DNA from: Mastigamoeba balamuthi
Taxonomy: Eukaryota; Evosea; Mastigamoebida; Mastigamoebidae
Length of the DNA stretch: 47,377 nt
NCBI GenBank assembly: GCA_902651635.1
Contig: CACRSC010000071.1
Coordinates: 29,690-77,066, forward strand
Direction: 5' to 3'
Part shown: positions 1-11,018 of the stretch, one piece after another
How the letters are laid out: every line of letters starts with the position of its first letter
How positions within the stretch are numbered: position 1 is the first letter of the stretch
Translations under genes and position numbers: made by a program
The notes under the pieces: model-generated
Database searches by the model: none
What the model saw: only the letters and a program-made list of their open reading frames with translations
Told to the model about the DNA's origin: nothing

Positions 1-129
1 CCCCGCAGAGCGGCTGCTGCACAAACCTGTCCTGGCGGAACACGCGGCGCAGCCCGTCGCTCCACGTGTAGAAGCCCATGGGCTTGGACGCCTGCGTCTC
101 CGACCGCTCCCACTCGTCCTGCGACCAGG
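1..129 (-). CDS. Partial exon of an unrecognised gene, cut by window start
   Basis: On the minus strand a frame reads from about 129 out of the window with no stop. It includes the stretch MGFYTWSDGLRRVFRQDRF, which looks like real protein (aromatic and charged residues spaced as in a folded domain). The minus-strand sequence just upstream ends in TCGCAG, a possible splice acceptor, and the frame has stops before it, so I read this as an internal exon. It may belong with the minus-strand frame at 246-788. I do not recognise the family. Confidence 0.4.
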
Positions 130-245
130 CGGCAGCACGAGCGTGGCCGCGTCATCAGTTGCCGACAGGATAACCAATTCAATTGTGTGGAGAGCAGCGC
201 GTTGTGAGCGGGGTTGTAGTGTGTTCCGCTGTGGACCGATTCACT

Positions 246-788
246 TCAGCAGAGAGGAGGGGAGTGTGGGTGGCAATGGGAATGGGAGGGTTCAGCTTCC
301 CTGTGTATGCTGTGTGCTGTGTGCTGTGTGTCGTGTGAGCAGCTCACGAGGATGGGGGCAGCGAGAGGGGCCAGGGAGGGGCGGACGGAGGGGCCTCCGC
401 CCAGGTGGCGGGCGATGTCAGCGCAGGCAGCGGCCCTGGGGGCGGTGGCCGCGAGGGCGTCGGCGATGGCAGCGAGGATGGGCTGCTTGCCCAGCCTGGC
501 GCTGCCCTGCACGGCCACCTCCACTGCCGCGTACACCCCGTCGTCCACCTGCTTGGCCTTGTGCGCCACCAGCGACCCCGGCACAAACCCCATGCCCCTC
601 TTGCCGCTGCCGCTGCCGCTGCTGTTGCTGTTGCTGTTGCTGTGGCTGAGGAGGTCTGCGGGTGGCTGTGCTGTCCCCAGATGTTTGAAGCTGGTGGGGG
701 CTGCGTCCATCTCGATGACCTGCCCCGTCAGGTCCAGAGTGAACTCCTCCACCCTGCGCACTGCTCGAGTTCCCGCCCAGCCGAACAT
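246..788 (-). CDS. Unrecognised gene, probable first exon (MFGWAG...)
   Basis: A 180-codon frame starts at ATG 788. The first 40 residues (MFGWAGTRAVRRVEEFTLDLTG...) look like a structured start. A Ser/Asn/Gly run encoded by a CTG/TTG-type triplet repeat follows, then an alanine-rich helix-like stretch (LAAIADALAATAPRAAAC). The tail after about residue 125 is low complexity and is probably intron read-through. The segment from the Ala-rich stretch to about 140 recurs at 22615-22905 (opposite strand) and in part at 32040-32190, so it is part of a dispersed block. Function unknown. Confidence 0.4.
   Translation of the reverse strand: MFGWAGTRAVRRVEEFTLDLTGQVIEMDAAPTSFKHLGTAQPPADLLSHSNSNSNSSGSGSGKRGMGFVPGSLVAHKAKQVDDGVYAAVEVAVQGSARLGKQPILAAIADALAATAPRAAACADIARHLGGGPSVRPSLAPLAAPILVSCSHDTQHTAHSIHREAEPSHSHCHPHSPPLC
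604..648. repeat. Trinucleotide repeat (GCTGCC/CTGTTG type)
   Basis: Runs of gctgcc and ctgttg triplets. On the minus strand they encode the Ser/Asn/Gly run of the gene at 246-788. Confidence 0.7.
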
Positions 789-1210
789 GTCTGCGTTGGC
801 TGTGTTGCGGTGTTGTTTGTCGAACTCTTACCGTTGGATTCTTTCCACTCGGAGAATTGTAAACGAAACTGGCGATTCAGCGCAACGGTAGTTTCGCGGC
901 AGAGCGGCAGGCCGCCAGCAGCACCCCCGCAAGCAAGCAGACGATTGGGGGGTGTGCGCGGGTGCGGGCAACACAAAATGCGAGTGGTCGGTTGTTTGGT
1001 TGGTTGTTTGTTTGTTTGTTTGTTTGATGGGGTGATGCGCTCATTTTGCGGCCAGAGAGGGCTGCTCGTCGTCCTCTGTCCCTCCCGACAGCCCCCCAGC
1101 AGGGGAAGACAGAGGGGAGGAGGGGGGCGAGTGGGGGAAGGGCGGAGGGGAGGCCGAGGCCCCGCTCCAGCAAACACGCAGGGGAGGGAGGGGGTGTGGG
1201 TGTGCGGCTC
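789..1210. other. Intergenic stretch with TTTG microsatellite
   Basis: No convincing gene. It holds a (TTTG)n microsatellite at about 985-1026 and GC-rich purine-biased sequence before the 3' end of the F-BAR gene. It lies between the 5' end of the minus-strand gene at 788 and the stop of the F-BAR gene. Confidence 0.5.
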
Positions 1211-3076
1211 TCAGAGGGGCGTGAGGTAGTTGGCGGGCACAAAGCCCGACTTGTCGCCGTTGGTGGCGTACCACCAGCCGCTCTCGTCCGTCTCTGTGAC
1301 GACGACGACGTCGCCCTCCTTCATGTTCAGCTCCGTGTCGTTGGCGCCCACGTAGTCGTAGAGCGCCTTGAACTTGGGGCAGCTCTCCAGCGGCACCTCC
1401 GCCTGCCCCTCGGCCCGCACAGGCGCCGCTGCCGCCGGCGCTGACGCCCCGACCGCTGCGTCGTTGCCGCTGCTGCAGCGCGCTGCCGCGGCCGCCACTG
1501 CGCTGCTGCTGCCGCTGCTGCGCGAGAGGACGGGGGAGGGCTGCCCCTGGCTGGCCGCCAGCGACGACGCGCTGCCCCCGGCCGACTGCGGGACGACGAC
1601 GCCGTCGGCGCTCTCAAAGGGCAGCGGGTCCGGCACGCGGACGCCGGTCCTGTTGGTGGCCACAAAGGCCTCCATGTCGGTGGCGACGTTGATCGAGGAG
1701 ACGCTCGTGGCCGCGACGCTCAGCATCGTCTCCCACTTGGCCGGCAGCGCCAGCGCCCGCGCCTGGCTGAGGAACTTGTCGAGCGTGCCGCGGCCAAAGA
1801 CGACGCGGGCCTCCTCGAACTCCTGGAACTGGCGCAGCAGCTGCGGCTGGTCGTGCGAGTAGTAGCGCTTCTGCTTGGCGTTGGTCTCGCGCAGCACCTC
1901 CTGGTACTTCTCCTCGGCCCCGTTGGCCTTGTCCTGCGCCGCGGCGGACTTGGCCGCCGCTGACTTGGCGTCCTTCGAGTCCCGCTCCTTGGCCTTGAGC
2001 GACGACGCCTGCGGGTTTGGCGGGGAATGAGATCCATCAGCTAGAGAGATCTCCTGTGGAAAATATCGGAAAAATCATATTTTCTGGAAATGAAATCGCG
2101 GTTCGAGATCGCCCCGGGGGGTGAGGAAATCTGGGGGCCACTTTTTAGTTGAGCGCGGGGGTGTGAGGCTTGTGTGGGGGTTGACAAGGGAGGGGGGGAT
2201 GGGGTTAGTACGCACGTCCTTGGAGCACTTGTGGTAGTTCTCCTTGGCCTTGCGGAGCGAGCCGACCTGGTTGTCCCAGTCCTTGGTGAGGGCGTCGGCG
2301 TCGGCCAGGAGCTTTTTGCGCGTCTTGTCGCGCTCCTTGACAAAGGCGTCGGCGTCCCTGCTCAGCGCCATCAGCTGCTCCGCAAACTGCGTCTGCGAGC
2401 GCACCACCGCCTCCATCTCCTTCAGCAGCGGCTCCACCGCCATCTGCCGCCCCAGCCAGCCCCGTCAGAACGCTGCCTGCCTGCCATCTCTCCCCGCAGT
2501 GACGTGGCGCAGGCAAACCCCCCTGGGGGCGATGCGACACAGCGTGCAGATTCGCGTTGGGGGCGATATTACAATAACCCGAACAATTAGTGCACAACGG
2601 AACAAATCCGAGCTGCGTGCAGCCGCAGCGGCGCAGTGGCTGCCCCTTGCCCCCTGCCCCCGGCCCCCTGCCCCCGCGCATCGCCTGCTGCTGCCCCCGC
2701 TCCGCAGCTGCCCTCCCCGCACCCCCAGGGCGGCGCAGGGCGCACGCGGATGGTGCCGTCGAGCAGCAGCATCTTCTTGGAGCGGTACTTGGCGAATATC
2801 GCGTCAGACTTGTTCCCAAACTCGTTCAGCACCACGCTGCCCGACGCGACGCGACGTGAATGCGACGTGACGCGGCGTGAGTGCGACGCGGAGTGGAAGA
2901 TTGGGAAATCGAAATTGGGGGATATTTATTTTTGCCGGCGGGGGGGCAGAAGCGACGCGAGAGCCGCACCTGAGCTTCTTGAAGAGCGAGCCCATGCCCT
3001 TGGTGGCGTCGAGCGAGAGCGCCGTGCGCTTGGACAGGGCGTCGAAGCCGTCGAGGAGGTTCTCTTCGAAGCTCAT
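1211..3076 (-). CDS. F-BAR and SH3 domain protein (PACSIN/syndapin-like)
   Basis: Four exons on the minus strand join in frame: 2970-3076, 2746-2836, 2216-2443 and 1211-2008, giving about 407 residues. The N-terminal two thirds is an FCH/F-BAR-like helical region (KGMGSLFKKL, then Lys/Glu-rich helices ending in LRKAKENYHKC). The last 60 residues are a clear SH3 domain: FKALYDYVG, a GDVVVVTE segment, GWWYA and GFVPANYL. F-BAR/SH3 proteins bend membranes and link them to actin and dynamin at endocytic sites; the length fits PACSIN-type proteins. The linker is Ala/Ser-rich. Introns are GT-AG and 133-207 nt. The start at 3076 (MSFEENLLDGF) faces SNF5 across a 328-bp gap. Exon joins are inferred from frame, not transcripts. 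Confidence 0.85.
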
Positions 3077-3404
3077 GGGGTCCGTGCGTCGCGCTCGTTT
3101 GCGATCGGCGGTTGTTTGTGTCGCCTCTGCAGAAAATAAAACTCGACCGCGGCCCAGAAGATCCGCAGAAGATCCGCGTATCCCAACGGCCATACCGCCG
3201 CCGCTGATTCCTTTCCCCACCGACCACTCGCACACAAAGCCCACCGGCGTCCCCCCTCACTCCGCAGCGACTATCGACAGAGCAGCGCATGGCTCGCCGA
3301 CGCTGCCACCGAATTACGTTGCTGGTGCGACAAACCAGGCAAATCTAGATATCAATGAATAGAATCTAGATACTGGAATCTGCATCAGATTTTTGCATAT
3401 CGCG
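3077..3404. promoter_or_regulatory. Shared divergent promoter region, F-BAR gene and SNF5
   Basis: 328 bp between the two start codons, both pointing outward, so both promoters must lie here. The SNF5-proximal part is AT-richer (AATCTAGATA twice near 3340-3372). No defined core element was identified. Confidence 0.5.
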
Positions 3405-4897
3405 ATGGCGGACAACAGGTGCGCGCGCCGCTCTCTCTCTCTCTTCTCTCTTCTCTCCCCCTCCGCGCGCGTCTGCTGACCGGCGCGCAGCGTGGGCGTG
3501 GGGGAGATGGACACGGAGGAGGACATCCTGGTGCCCATCCGCCTGGAGCTCTCGCACGGCGACTACAAGCTCTCGGACTTCTTCACGTGGAATCTCAACG
3601 GTTCCGCGGCCCACCGCCCCGCTCTCGCGCCGCGCGCCCTTTCGGTTTCGGCTCCCCGCGCTGCGGCCAGCGGAAACCGAAAGCAGCCGGCGGGCTCTGG
3701 GTCGGTTTCTGACGGTTTCCGGCGCTTCGGCAGAGAAGTGCGTGACGCCCGAGCAGTTTGCGCGGCAGACGTGCGCGGACCTGGACCTGCCCACGACGTT
3801 CGAGCCCGCCATCGCCCAGTCGATGCGCAGGCAGCTGGCGGAGTTCCGGCGGGCGGCGCCGCACGCGCCCGAGCAGCCCGTGACGATACGCATCGACATC
3901 AGCATCGAGGGCACCACCCTCAAGGCACGCGCTCGGCGACCGAGGGACGGCGGTGGTGGGGCGGCGGACACCCTGCCACTCCCTCCCCCCTCGCCTTCAC
4001 TGCTTCAATCCTTTGCTCTGTCCCCTCTTTGTCTATCGTGGGCTCTTTCTCTTGCCTGTGGTCGCCACAGTGGGGGACTGGGGACACTACTCTCCCTCCT
4101 CCCCTTTACCCCCTATCTTCTCCCGAGCGCTCTACCTAAGTTCCACCACACTCGTCGCTCTCGCGCACACGCCCATCCGCCAGCGTGAAGCCTGCGCCTT
4201 CACATGCACTTCCACGGCACCAACTCGCACGCACTCTTGTGGCTCTGTGTCCTCGCCGACTGCTGTCCGCTGACGCGCGTTGCTCGCCGGCACGCAGGAC
4301 CAGATCGAGTGGGACGCGTCGTCGACGGCGGCGAGCCCCGAGGCGTTTGCGTCGCGGACGGCCCGGGACATCGGGCTGCCGCAGGACTTTGTGCCCGCCA
4401 TCGCGACGACCATCCGCGAGCAGCTGCTGCAGCACACGCAGGCCGTCGCCGCGGGCCAGCCCACGCCCCTCTCGACCCCCAAGCGCTCGGGCAAGCTCGT
4501 CCGCGAGCTCTTCGAGCTGCAGGGCTGGGGCCCCGCCGTCCAGTGCTCCAGCGCCGTCCAGAACGTCGCGGCTGCGGCCGCTGCTGCCGCTGCTGCGGGC
4601 CCCGCGGCGCCGCTGCTGGCGGCGGAGCGCGCACGGATCCTGCTGCAGCAGGCGGGGCAGTACGGGGGCACGGTGACGATGCCGTACGTGCGCGGGGTGC
4701 CCGGGCAGACCAAGCACGCGCCGTACACGCCCCGCGGCACGGGGCACGTGCTGCTGCCCTCGGCGGCGCAGCTGAACCTCGCCATGCCCATGACCACCAA
4801 CTCGCACAGGCCCTACGCCCTGCGGCTGCCCGCCTCCATCCTGCAGTCGGCAGCAGCGCTCTCCACTGTCATCCCCCCGCCCCCGCCGCCCAAGTAG
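3405..4897 (+). CDS. SNF5: SNF5/SMARCB1/INI1 subunit of SWI/SNF chromatin remodeller
   Basis: Exons 3405-3418, 3491-3600, 3734-3924 and 4298-4897 join in frame to a 304-residue protein. Two SNF5 repeats are visible. Repeat 1 has DILVPIRLELSHGDYKLSDF, then the start of exon 3 (TPEQFARQTCADLDLPTTF) and FEPAIAQSMRRQL. Repeat 2 has DQIEWDASS, SPEAFASRTARDIGLPQDF and VPAIATTIREQL. SNF5 proteins form the core module of SWI/SNF-type remodellers and contact the nucleosome acidic patch. This version is shorter than human SMARCB1 and lacks its N-terminal winged-helix part. The C-terminal 110 residues are Ala/Pro-rich. Intron 3 appears to use a GC donor (CAAG|GCACGC) with a normal CGCAG acceptor. First exon is only 14 nt; the start ATGGCGGACAACAG is supported by the in-frame join. 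Confidence 0.92.
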
Positions 4898-5217
4898 CGC
4901 ACACGGCGGGCGCAGCGAGCGAATCAATTTATCAGAGCTGTGCGTGTGGCTGGCCAGTACGTCTGCACAGCCTCGCCACTGTTCGATATCAACTGGGTCA
5001 ATGAACATGTTCGAGACTCCCTAGAATGTGCCACGGCCCCTGATGGCAGAAAACAACCTTATAACATCTTCTGGAGAGAATTCTCTTTCCCAAATACCCG
5101 AGAGTGTCCAGGAACGTCTTGAAGAACGAAGCAAAGACAAGGTTGTGATGTGTGTTCTGCGAGCTCCTCAATTTCATTGAGTTGCTTTGCGTGTCGTATC
5201 TGGACAACCCACCTCAT
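4898..5217. other. Intergenic, SNF5 to module A
   Basis: No gene I can support; short open frames on both strands lack any recognisable motif. From about 5190 the sequence matches 24150 onward, marking the outer edge of the segment shared by modules A and B. Confidence 0.4.
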
Positions 5218-8200
5218 TCAGTTGTCGTTGGAGTTGATCACCTCGAGGACGTGCCTCCACAGCCTCAGGCTGGGGGTCTCCCTGCAGCACCCAACCACGT
5301 ACTTGAGCGACAGCTCGAACTTCCTCATGCTCTCCTCGCACCCCTCCTCCGTGTCCTCCTCCGGCTCCTCAAAAGCGATTGCGCCCCACATCCTCTGGTC
5401 CGCGAAGCTCTTCCCCGCTGCCCTACTCTGCACTGCCTCTCCCGCTGCGACGAACGCCTTCCACACAGCCAGCTCGTCTGCCGTGCTTGCCAGGGCCTCG
5501 CCAGCGACAGAGCACAGTGTGTTCCACAGCGTCCTGCTGACAGGGCACTCGACAGAGCTGCTTGCCAGTACACCAGTCCTTGCCACGCACTCGACCATCC
5601 TCCGTGCAGGCCCTGATGCCACTGCGGTTCTGTTCTCGTTCACAGGTGCGACGGGGCTGTTGCGCTGCTGGAGCAGTTGCACGTTGGTCATCTCGGGTGG
5701 GTCCAGAGCTGCCTGCCTCCTCCCCGGATTCATGCTGCCGTTGCCGAGGAGCAGAAAGCCACAGAGAGTTGCACTGGTATGGAGAGTCCTCTCTGGGGAC
5801 AGGCGGCACAAAGGACCGGCGGGCAGGCGCTCACTCGCGAGCAGGTGGCGTCTCTGCAGTTCGTGCTTCAGGGCCTCTCTGAACGCTCCACTCTCTCCAC
5901 TGTCCTTGATCGCACTCCTGCATTCCGTACGACTACTCTATAGAGGCAACCGTTTACGTAAGCTGAGGAAGGATAGTACTCAATCAGAGGAATGCGAACT
6001 GTAAGCAGATGGCAGAACTGATGCAGAGTGGGTGCACCGGTAGTCTTGTCCTGCTTCGATTTCACGCAGGTGGTAACCAGCAGAGACAACGCCTCCTTGC
6101 CCAGAGTGTACAGAACTGCCACGGGGTCAACCGCTGCTGTTCGAGCACCATCTCTCCTTTTCGTCGCAGACAGCAGCAGCAACGAGAACGCTGTGGCGAT
6201 GGCGCCGTAAACGGCACTGGTGATCATCGCAGAGACCTCGCGGCTGCTTGTCGTCGTCTCCCTCATAGTGCCGTCGGCATCCCACACGTCGAGGGCAGTC
6301 AGGGTGCTGCAGGCGCTGCGCATCGCACTCATGCCAAGTGCATCGGCCAAGGAAGACTGCAGGCGCCCCGCGACGTTGGCAGCTCTGAGGTCGCAGTGCG
6401 TCTGGGCCACCACGAAGCCGCACACAGCAGGCGACGAGAGCTGCGCCAGGATAGTCACCAGGTCGGCGAAGGCCTCGTGCAGGACACCACCCTTCGGGCT
6501 GTCCTTGAGGCCCTCAGCCCACTCGGGGCGCAGGGCATCGAGGATGGCGTAGCTCACCGTGTGCGCTACCACGTCAAATGCCCTGCTCGTCGACACGGTC
6601 TCCACGCCCTCACCCGGGGGACTTGTAGACGGGGAAGAGCAAACCTCCAGCACTGCGGCTGTACGAGGGCTGCGAAATGCCCTGCACATGAGTGTTCACC
6701 ATTAGAGTGCATCCCACCGTCCAAAGAAGCCCTCTGCTAGTGGCCTCTGCAGCCCCACTCCACTCGCCACATCCGCCATTGAGGGGAGGCAGCAGCAGTC
6801 CTGGCCAGTCTTTGGGGTTTGTCTCTGAGCGAAGCACACGCTCCACGGCACCAAGGACAGCTCGGATTGTTGAGAACGCGTTCGCATTGTCGAGGCAATC
6901 GAGGTTAACAGAGACCGGTTCCCACATTTTTCCGACTGAAGTCTCTATTCCTCTGGAGACCAAAGTGACGACATCGACCTGCGTGTCTCGGAGCTCATCA
7001 GAGAATACTGAGTCGTGGAACACTGTGCGAATGGAGACGGGCGAGTCCCACACCGAGAGCGTTATGCCTCTTTCACTGGGGGACCCTTGATCACCCTCTG
7101 CTGAGCGACTGCCAGTGTCCCCGGGCGTGGTGGATTCTGCCCCGTTTATGCCTTTTTTAGTGTAGTCCACGTTCCACGGAGGGCGCCGAAATGCCCTTCT
7201 CAGAAAACGGTGGTCCAGATGGTCCTCAGGCTTGAACATGGGGTCCTGCTTCAAAAACTTGTACTTCTGAAACTCCTCTACCACTTGGTCCTTAAGCATC
7301 CTGTACGTGACGTTATCTCCCCTATACGTTGTCTTGTCTTTGTCAACGCATATTCCTATCGCGTTGCTGAGAAGCGCAGTGAATGCTCCGACGGAAACCA
7401 TGTCAGCTGGCTTGTTTCCTTCGGCAATGCCGTCCAGTGTCAGAACGGAATCGGATTCGCTTTTCTTTGCCCAAACGGATTCAGAGACCTGGTACTCACA
7501 TGCGGACGACAGAAGAAACATAATGCCGATGTCCTTCGTGTTCACGTCACCCTCCAGCTCCCTGGGGGACGCAGCTGCAGCACCGCGGCCCTTTGTCGAG
7601 CCACCAGCCCAGTCCAGGACGGCGGTGGCTGAGACATCGTAGCCCACAGCTGAGGAAATCAGTGGAAGCAACACGTCAGGGCGTGCCCCGATGCTCAGAG
7701 ACAGGACGCGCATGAGCCCGTTACTGTCCACAGTGTCCAGTGCGCGATGCGCATCCCTTGCAGCAACAACATCGATGTTCCCTCCATCACCCAGCATCCC
7801 GATGAGCACGTTGCGTGTGACAACCGGACCTACCTGCACAAGCTCCGCGAGGACCCTCGAGTACCCGGAGTCGGTGACTGCGCGAACAAGCTCTGCCATT
7901 CCAATGCCTTCGGCATCGATGATCTCCGCTGTGTCCACCACACACTCAATAACGCCGCCCAGCACATCGCCGATAACCTGCGTTGCAATGACATCGCCGT
8001 ACGAAATGGCTCTCAGAAGTTCCAGCCACTGCTGGTTAGACAGGGATGCTGTGCGGTTTTCGAGTGTTTCCAACAGGATTTTGTCGTTTCCCCACAGGTC
8101 CTGAACACGCCCTCTGATGTTCCCTACGGAGGCAACAGACATGTTGCCGATGGCAGCACACCACGTCCTCTGCGCACCCTCGTGCATCAGAGCATGATAG

Positions 8201-9078
8201 CCACGCGCCTCCCCCTCACTCGACCATCTCTGCGCCCACAATGACACAACAGCACTTGCAACGTGCAGTGGGGCCTTCGAGATGGCTCTCGAGATGACTG
8301 CGTGGCAGGCCGCCTGCATCCCCTTCAGGAGACAACCAACAACTCTCTGAGCCTCATTTGCAAAGAGAATTGCATTGAGATCCCTGTCTGTCATCAGACA
8401 AAGCACCTCCTCCACAAACTGTTCCACTGTCTTGCCCCCCTGAGAGATCCCCAGCTTTGTCGCTCTGTCCTGCAGCAGTCCCTTTGCAATGCTCCAAACC
8501 CCGCTGTTTGACTGAGCAAACGCTATTGCCAGCGCAACGTTGAAGATTCCGCGCACTGATGCCCACTCCTTTCTCTGTCCGTCCGCTTTTTCCTTGGCAG
8601 AGAGGTGCACCCCAGGTGCGAGGACCTCGAGCACGGCATCGACGACAACCCCAGGGACAGCAGCAATCGCACAGTCGAGGATGTCAACCAGGCCAGCAGA
8701 TGCAATCGTCCGGATATCACCCACGTTGAACTGGGTGTTTTCCAGGGCAGGCGCACTGATACTATCAGGTTTCTGACTGACAAGTCTGCGGGACACAGCA
8801 GGTACGACAGAAGAACCCTCGGTAACAGCGATCCTGAGGAGTGTGGGAACCATCTCAGGGGGCAGTCCACAGAGAACTCTGCGTGGGTTCTGCAGCATCT
8901 CCTGCGCCTGCTGATCCTGCAGTTGCGCGTGCTGGCACAGAGACGTGCCAAGCTCTTCACTGCCAGAGGCCTCGATGATCATGCAGATCACGTCGATGGA
9001 GCTGCGCAGGGTTATCTGATTGAGCAGCTCGCTGTAGCGGCTGGCGGGCACCCTGTTCCTCACAATCTCTCTGCACAG
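5218..9078 (-). pseudogene. Caspase-like giant gene A, 3' part (helical region and C-terminus)
   Basis: This continues the gene that starts near 15074 and was split by the LTR element at 9079-13162. The frame runs through about 820 residues of Ala/Leu/Val-rich, apparently all-helical repeat sequence (for example CREIVRNRVPASRYSELLNQ). It then shifts one base at a CCCCCGGG run near 6612, and continues in the next frame (STSRAFDVVAHTVSYAILDA). An intron near 5945-6010 joins to a C-terminal exon ending VLEVINSNDN at 5218. The whole stretch aligns with module B at 24162-28060. No enzyme motif is seen; the helical mass could be a scaffold attached to the caspase fold. With the insertion and frameshift I treat it as disrupted, though the frameshift could be a sequencing error. 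Confidence 0.6.
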
Positions 9079-9288
9079 TGTAGTGCTGGCTGGCCTCAGA
9101 ACGGTCAAATAGTACTATGTAAAGCCAAAGTCAGTTACATGCGAGGTGAGTGATTTGAGTGTTTGGTATTACAGAAAGGACGAATAAATTGTCAGTCCCC
9201 TTTTTTCGCCCATAGTGAGACGAGAGAGCTCCAAGGCATTGTTGGAGTCTCTGCGGGCTCTTGGGGCAGGGAGGTCAAATACACCACA
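9079..9288 (+). repeat. 5' LTR
   Basis: Begins TGTAGTGCTGGC and ends ACACCACA. It is identical to the 3' LTR except for T/C near 9120 and A/G near 9283. Confidence 0.95.
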
Positions 9289-9289
9289 G

Positions 9290-9306
9290 TGGATCCACTA
9301 GGCCAA
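9290..9306 (+). promoter_or_regulatory. Putative tRNA primer-binding site
   Basis: TGGATCCACTAGGCC starts one base after the 5' LTR. TGG complements the CCA end of a tRNA, as expected for a PBS. The priming tRNA was not identified. Confidence 0.55.
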
Positions 9307-9353
9307 CATTGTTGTGTCCAGTCTAGCCGAGTCGACCAAGGAGCACGGGAAAA

Positions 9354-11018
9354 ATGAGGAGGAGGGTGACAAGGATGTCGGACGATGAGGACGAGTACCA
9401 GGGGGTCGAGGAGGTCGCAGCAGGACCAAGAGAGAGGAGAAGCAACGGAGAACGAGTCTCTGGGGCTGAGGAGAGGTCTGCAGGCGAGGACCACGACAGG
9501 TGCGGGACTGAGTCGTCGGACAGCGAGACACCAATGAGGGACGTGGAGGTCGAGGTGCTGGGGTCGAGGGGACATCACGTACAGGTACCAAGGGATGCAG
9601 CAGGGATGGACACGACGCTACAGCTCAACGTCGCACAGCTGAGCAGCCTTCTCGCAGAGGTCGTAAATCCGGTCGAGAAAATACTCCCGAGACTGGAATC
9701 GACAGAAATCGAGAGGATCATTGAGTGGAAGCAGAGCTGCGAGGACACGATGCGTGCCTATGGGAGGAGGGATTTTGGAGACGTCGGACGGGTCGTATCA
9801 CATTCGATTTCGAGGCTGGCAGAGGCCATCGTCAGCAACGACCAGGGCAAGCTGGCCCAGCTCGGGATCAACGAGGGAGACGACACAGGGTTTCCTAGGC
9901 TGTTTGGGGACGTGTGCAGGTACTTGTTCGCAGCGTTTCAGCCAGAAACTGGGCACGGGAGGGACGAGATTATCAGGAAACTGTGGTGGGTCGAGCCAAC
10001 CAGTGGACTGTTAGCACCTTCCATCACGGAGTTCAACATCAAGTTCGAGCAGTACGCGGAGGCACTTGATCTGAATGACAAGCACAGCTGCAGGCTGTAC
10101 TACAAGGCTATTCGGACGACGTGGTTTCGAGAGGCTCTCGAGGACGAGCAGAGTGATACACCGATGTCACTGCACGGGCTGTGTGTTCTGGCCATACGAG
10201 TAGCAAGGAGGCAGGACCAGGCTATTCGCAGGAGCTCAGTACCACCGACACCAACGAAGCCAGCGGTCGTAACAGTCGTCAGCGAACCTCCAACGACGGA
10301 AATCGTGTTCCCAACGATGAAACCGAGAACTGGAACGCAGGTTATGTCGGGGACATGTCAGGCAACGACCAGGGCATGGACAGCACCGCAGGAGACTGAG
10401 GACAGAAGCCACAAGGCGCAGCCAAGGAAGCTTGTGTGCTTTGGGTGCGGTCAGGAGGGTCACATCCGGCGGGACTGCCCAAGGGAACGGAATCCAACGG
10501 CCAACGGCTCCAGGAACGAGCTCAGGGGTTCAGGGAGGAAGCCAATCATCTGCTATGCGTGCAAGGGGGAGGGCCACAAGTGCAGGGACTGCCCGAAGCT
10601 CAAGACAGCGAGTCGGACGTCAGTAGCCAGTGTGCACGAGGTTTCGTCGACCAGGCCAGAGCCCAACGAGGAGGACAACGACCAGGAGAGCACAGAGGAC
10701 CAGGAAACACATCGTGGAGCTGTTCACATGGTGAGTGAGCTGTGTGTTGCGTTGAGGAACGCCGAAAGCACCCCGCAGCGTGAATTCGAGATGGTCGAGA
10801 AAATGCTCACGACGACAACGGCAGGCAAGGATCTCATCACCAGGATCAACGAAGGAGCAGAGGCTGTACCAGCAGGGCCAGTAGCCAAGCTCGAGGGGAC
10901 GGTGTTCGAGTTGCCAGCAGAGGTCGAGGTCGAGGCTCAGCCGAGGGAGCAGACAGACGAGAGAAACGAGTGCCAAGGGCTGTGGAACCCCAGAGGACGA
11001 CCACCAACGGGAGACTGA
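9354..11018 (+). CDS. gag: Retrotransposon Gag (capsid plus two CCHC zinc knuckles)
   Basis: A 554-codon frame with ATG at 9354. The N-terminal 75 residues are acidic and disordered (DDEDEYQGVEE). Residues about 85-290 are a helical retrotransposon capsid-type region with Trp-rich segments (KLWWVEP, TTWFREALEDE). Two zinc knuckles follow: CFGCGQEGHIRRDC near residue 361 and CYACKGEGHKCRDC near residue 400, both C-x2-C-x4-H-x4-C. Gag packages element RNA into cytoplasmic particles. The frame overlaps the pol frame by 49 nt (10970-11018). Another ATG at 9375 (MSDDEDEY) could also serve as start. Confidence 0.9.
   Translation: MRRRVTRMSDDEDEYQGVEEVAAGPRERRSNGERVSGAEERSAGEDHDRCGTESSDSETPMRDVEVEVLGSRGHHVQVPRDAAGMDTTLQLNVAQLSSLLAEVVNPVEKILPRLESTEIERIIEWKQSCEDTMRAYGRRDFGDVGRVVSHSISRLAEAIVSNDQGKLAQLGINEGDDTGFPRLFGDVCRYLFAAFQPETGHGRDEIIRKLWWVEPTSGLLAPSITEFNIKFEQYAEALDLNDKHSCRLYYKAIRTTWFREALEDEQSDTPMSLHGLCVLAIRVARRQDQAIRRSSVPPTPTKPAVVTVVSEPPTTEIVFPTMKPRTGTQVMSGTCQATTRAWTAPQETEDRSHKAQPRKLVCFGCGQEGHIRRDCPRERNPTANGSRNELRGSGRKPIICYACKGEGHKCRDCPKLKTASRTSVASVHEVSSTRPEPNEEDNDQESTEDQETHRGAVHMVSELCVALRNAESTPQREFEMVEKMLTTTTAGKDLITRINEGAEAVPAGPVAKLEGTVFELPAEVEVEAQPREQTDERNECQGLWNPRGRPPTGD

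Noticed and set aside
4136-5008. Long minus-strand open frames over SNF5
   Set aside because: They are GC-driven shadows of the SNF5 exons with low-complexity Arg/Ala/Gly composition.
4940-5122. Small plus-strand gene after SNF5
   Set aside because: Sixty codons with no motif, paralogue or splice context.
6610-6620. Intron as the explanation for the frame change near 6612
   Set aside because: Copy B reads straight through with the same flanking residues and no GT-AG pair fits; a one-base indel is simpler.
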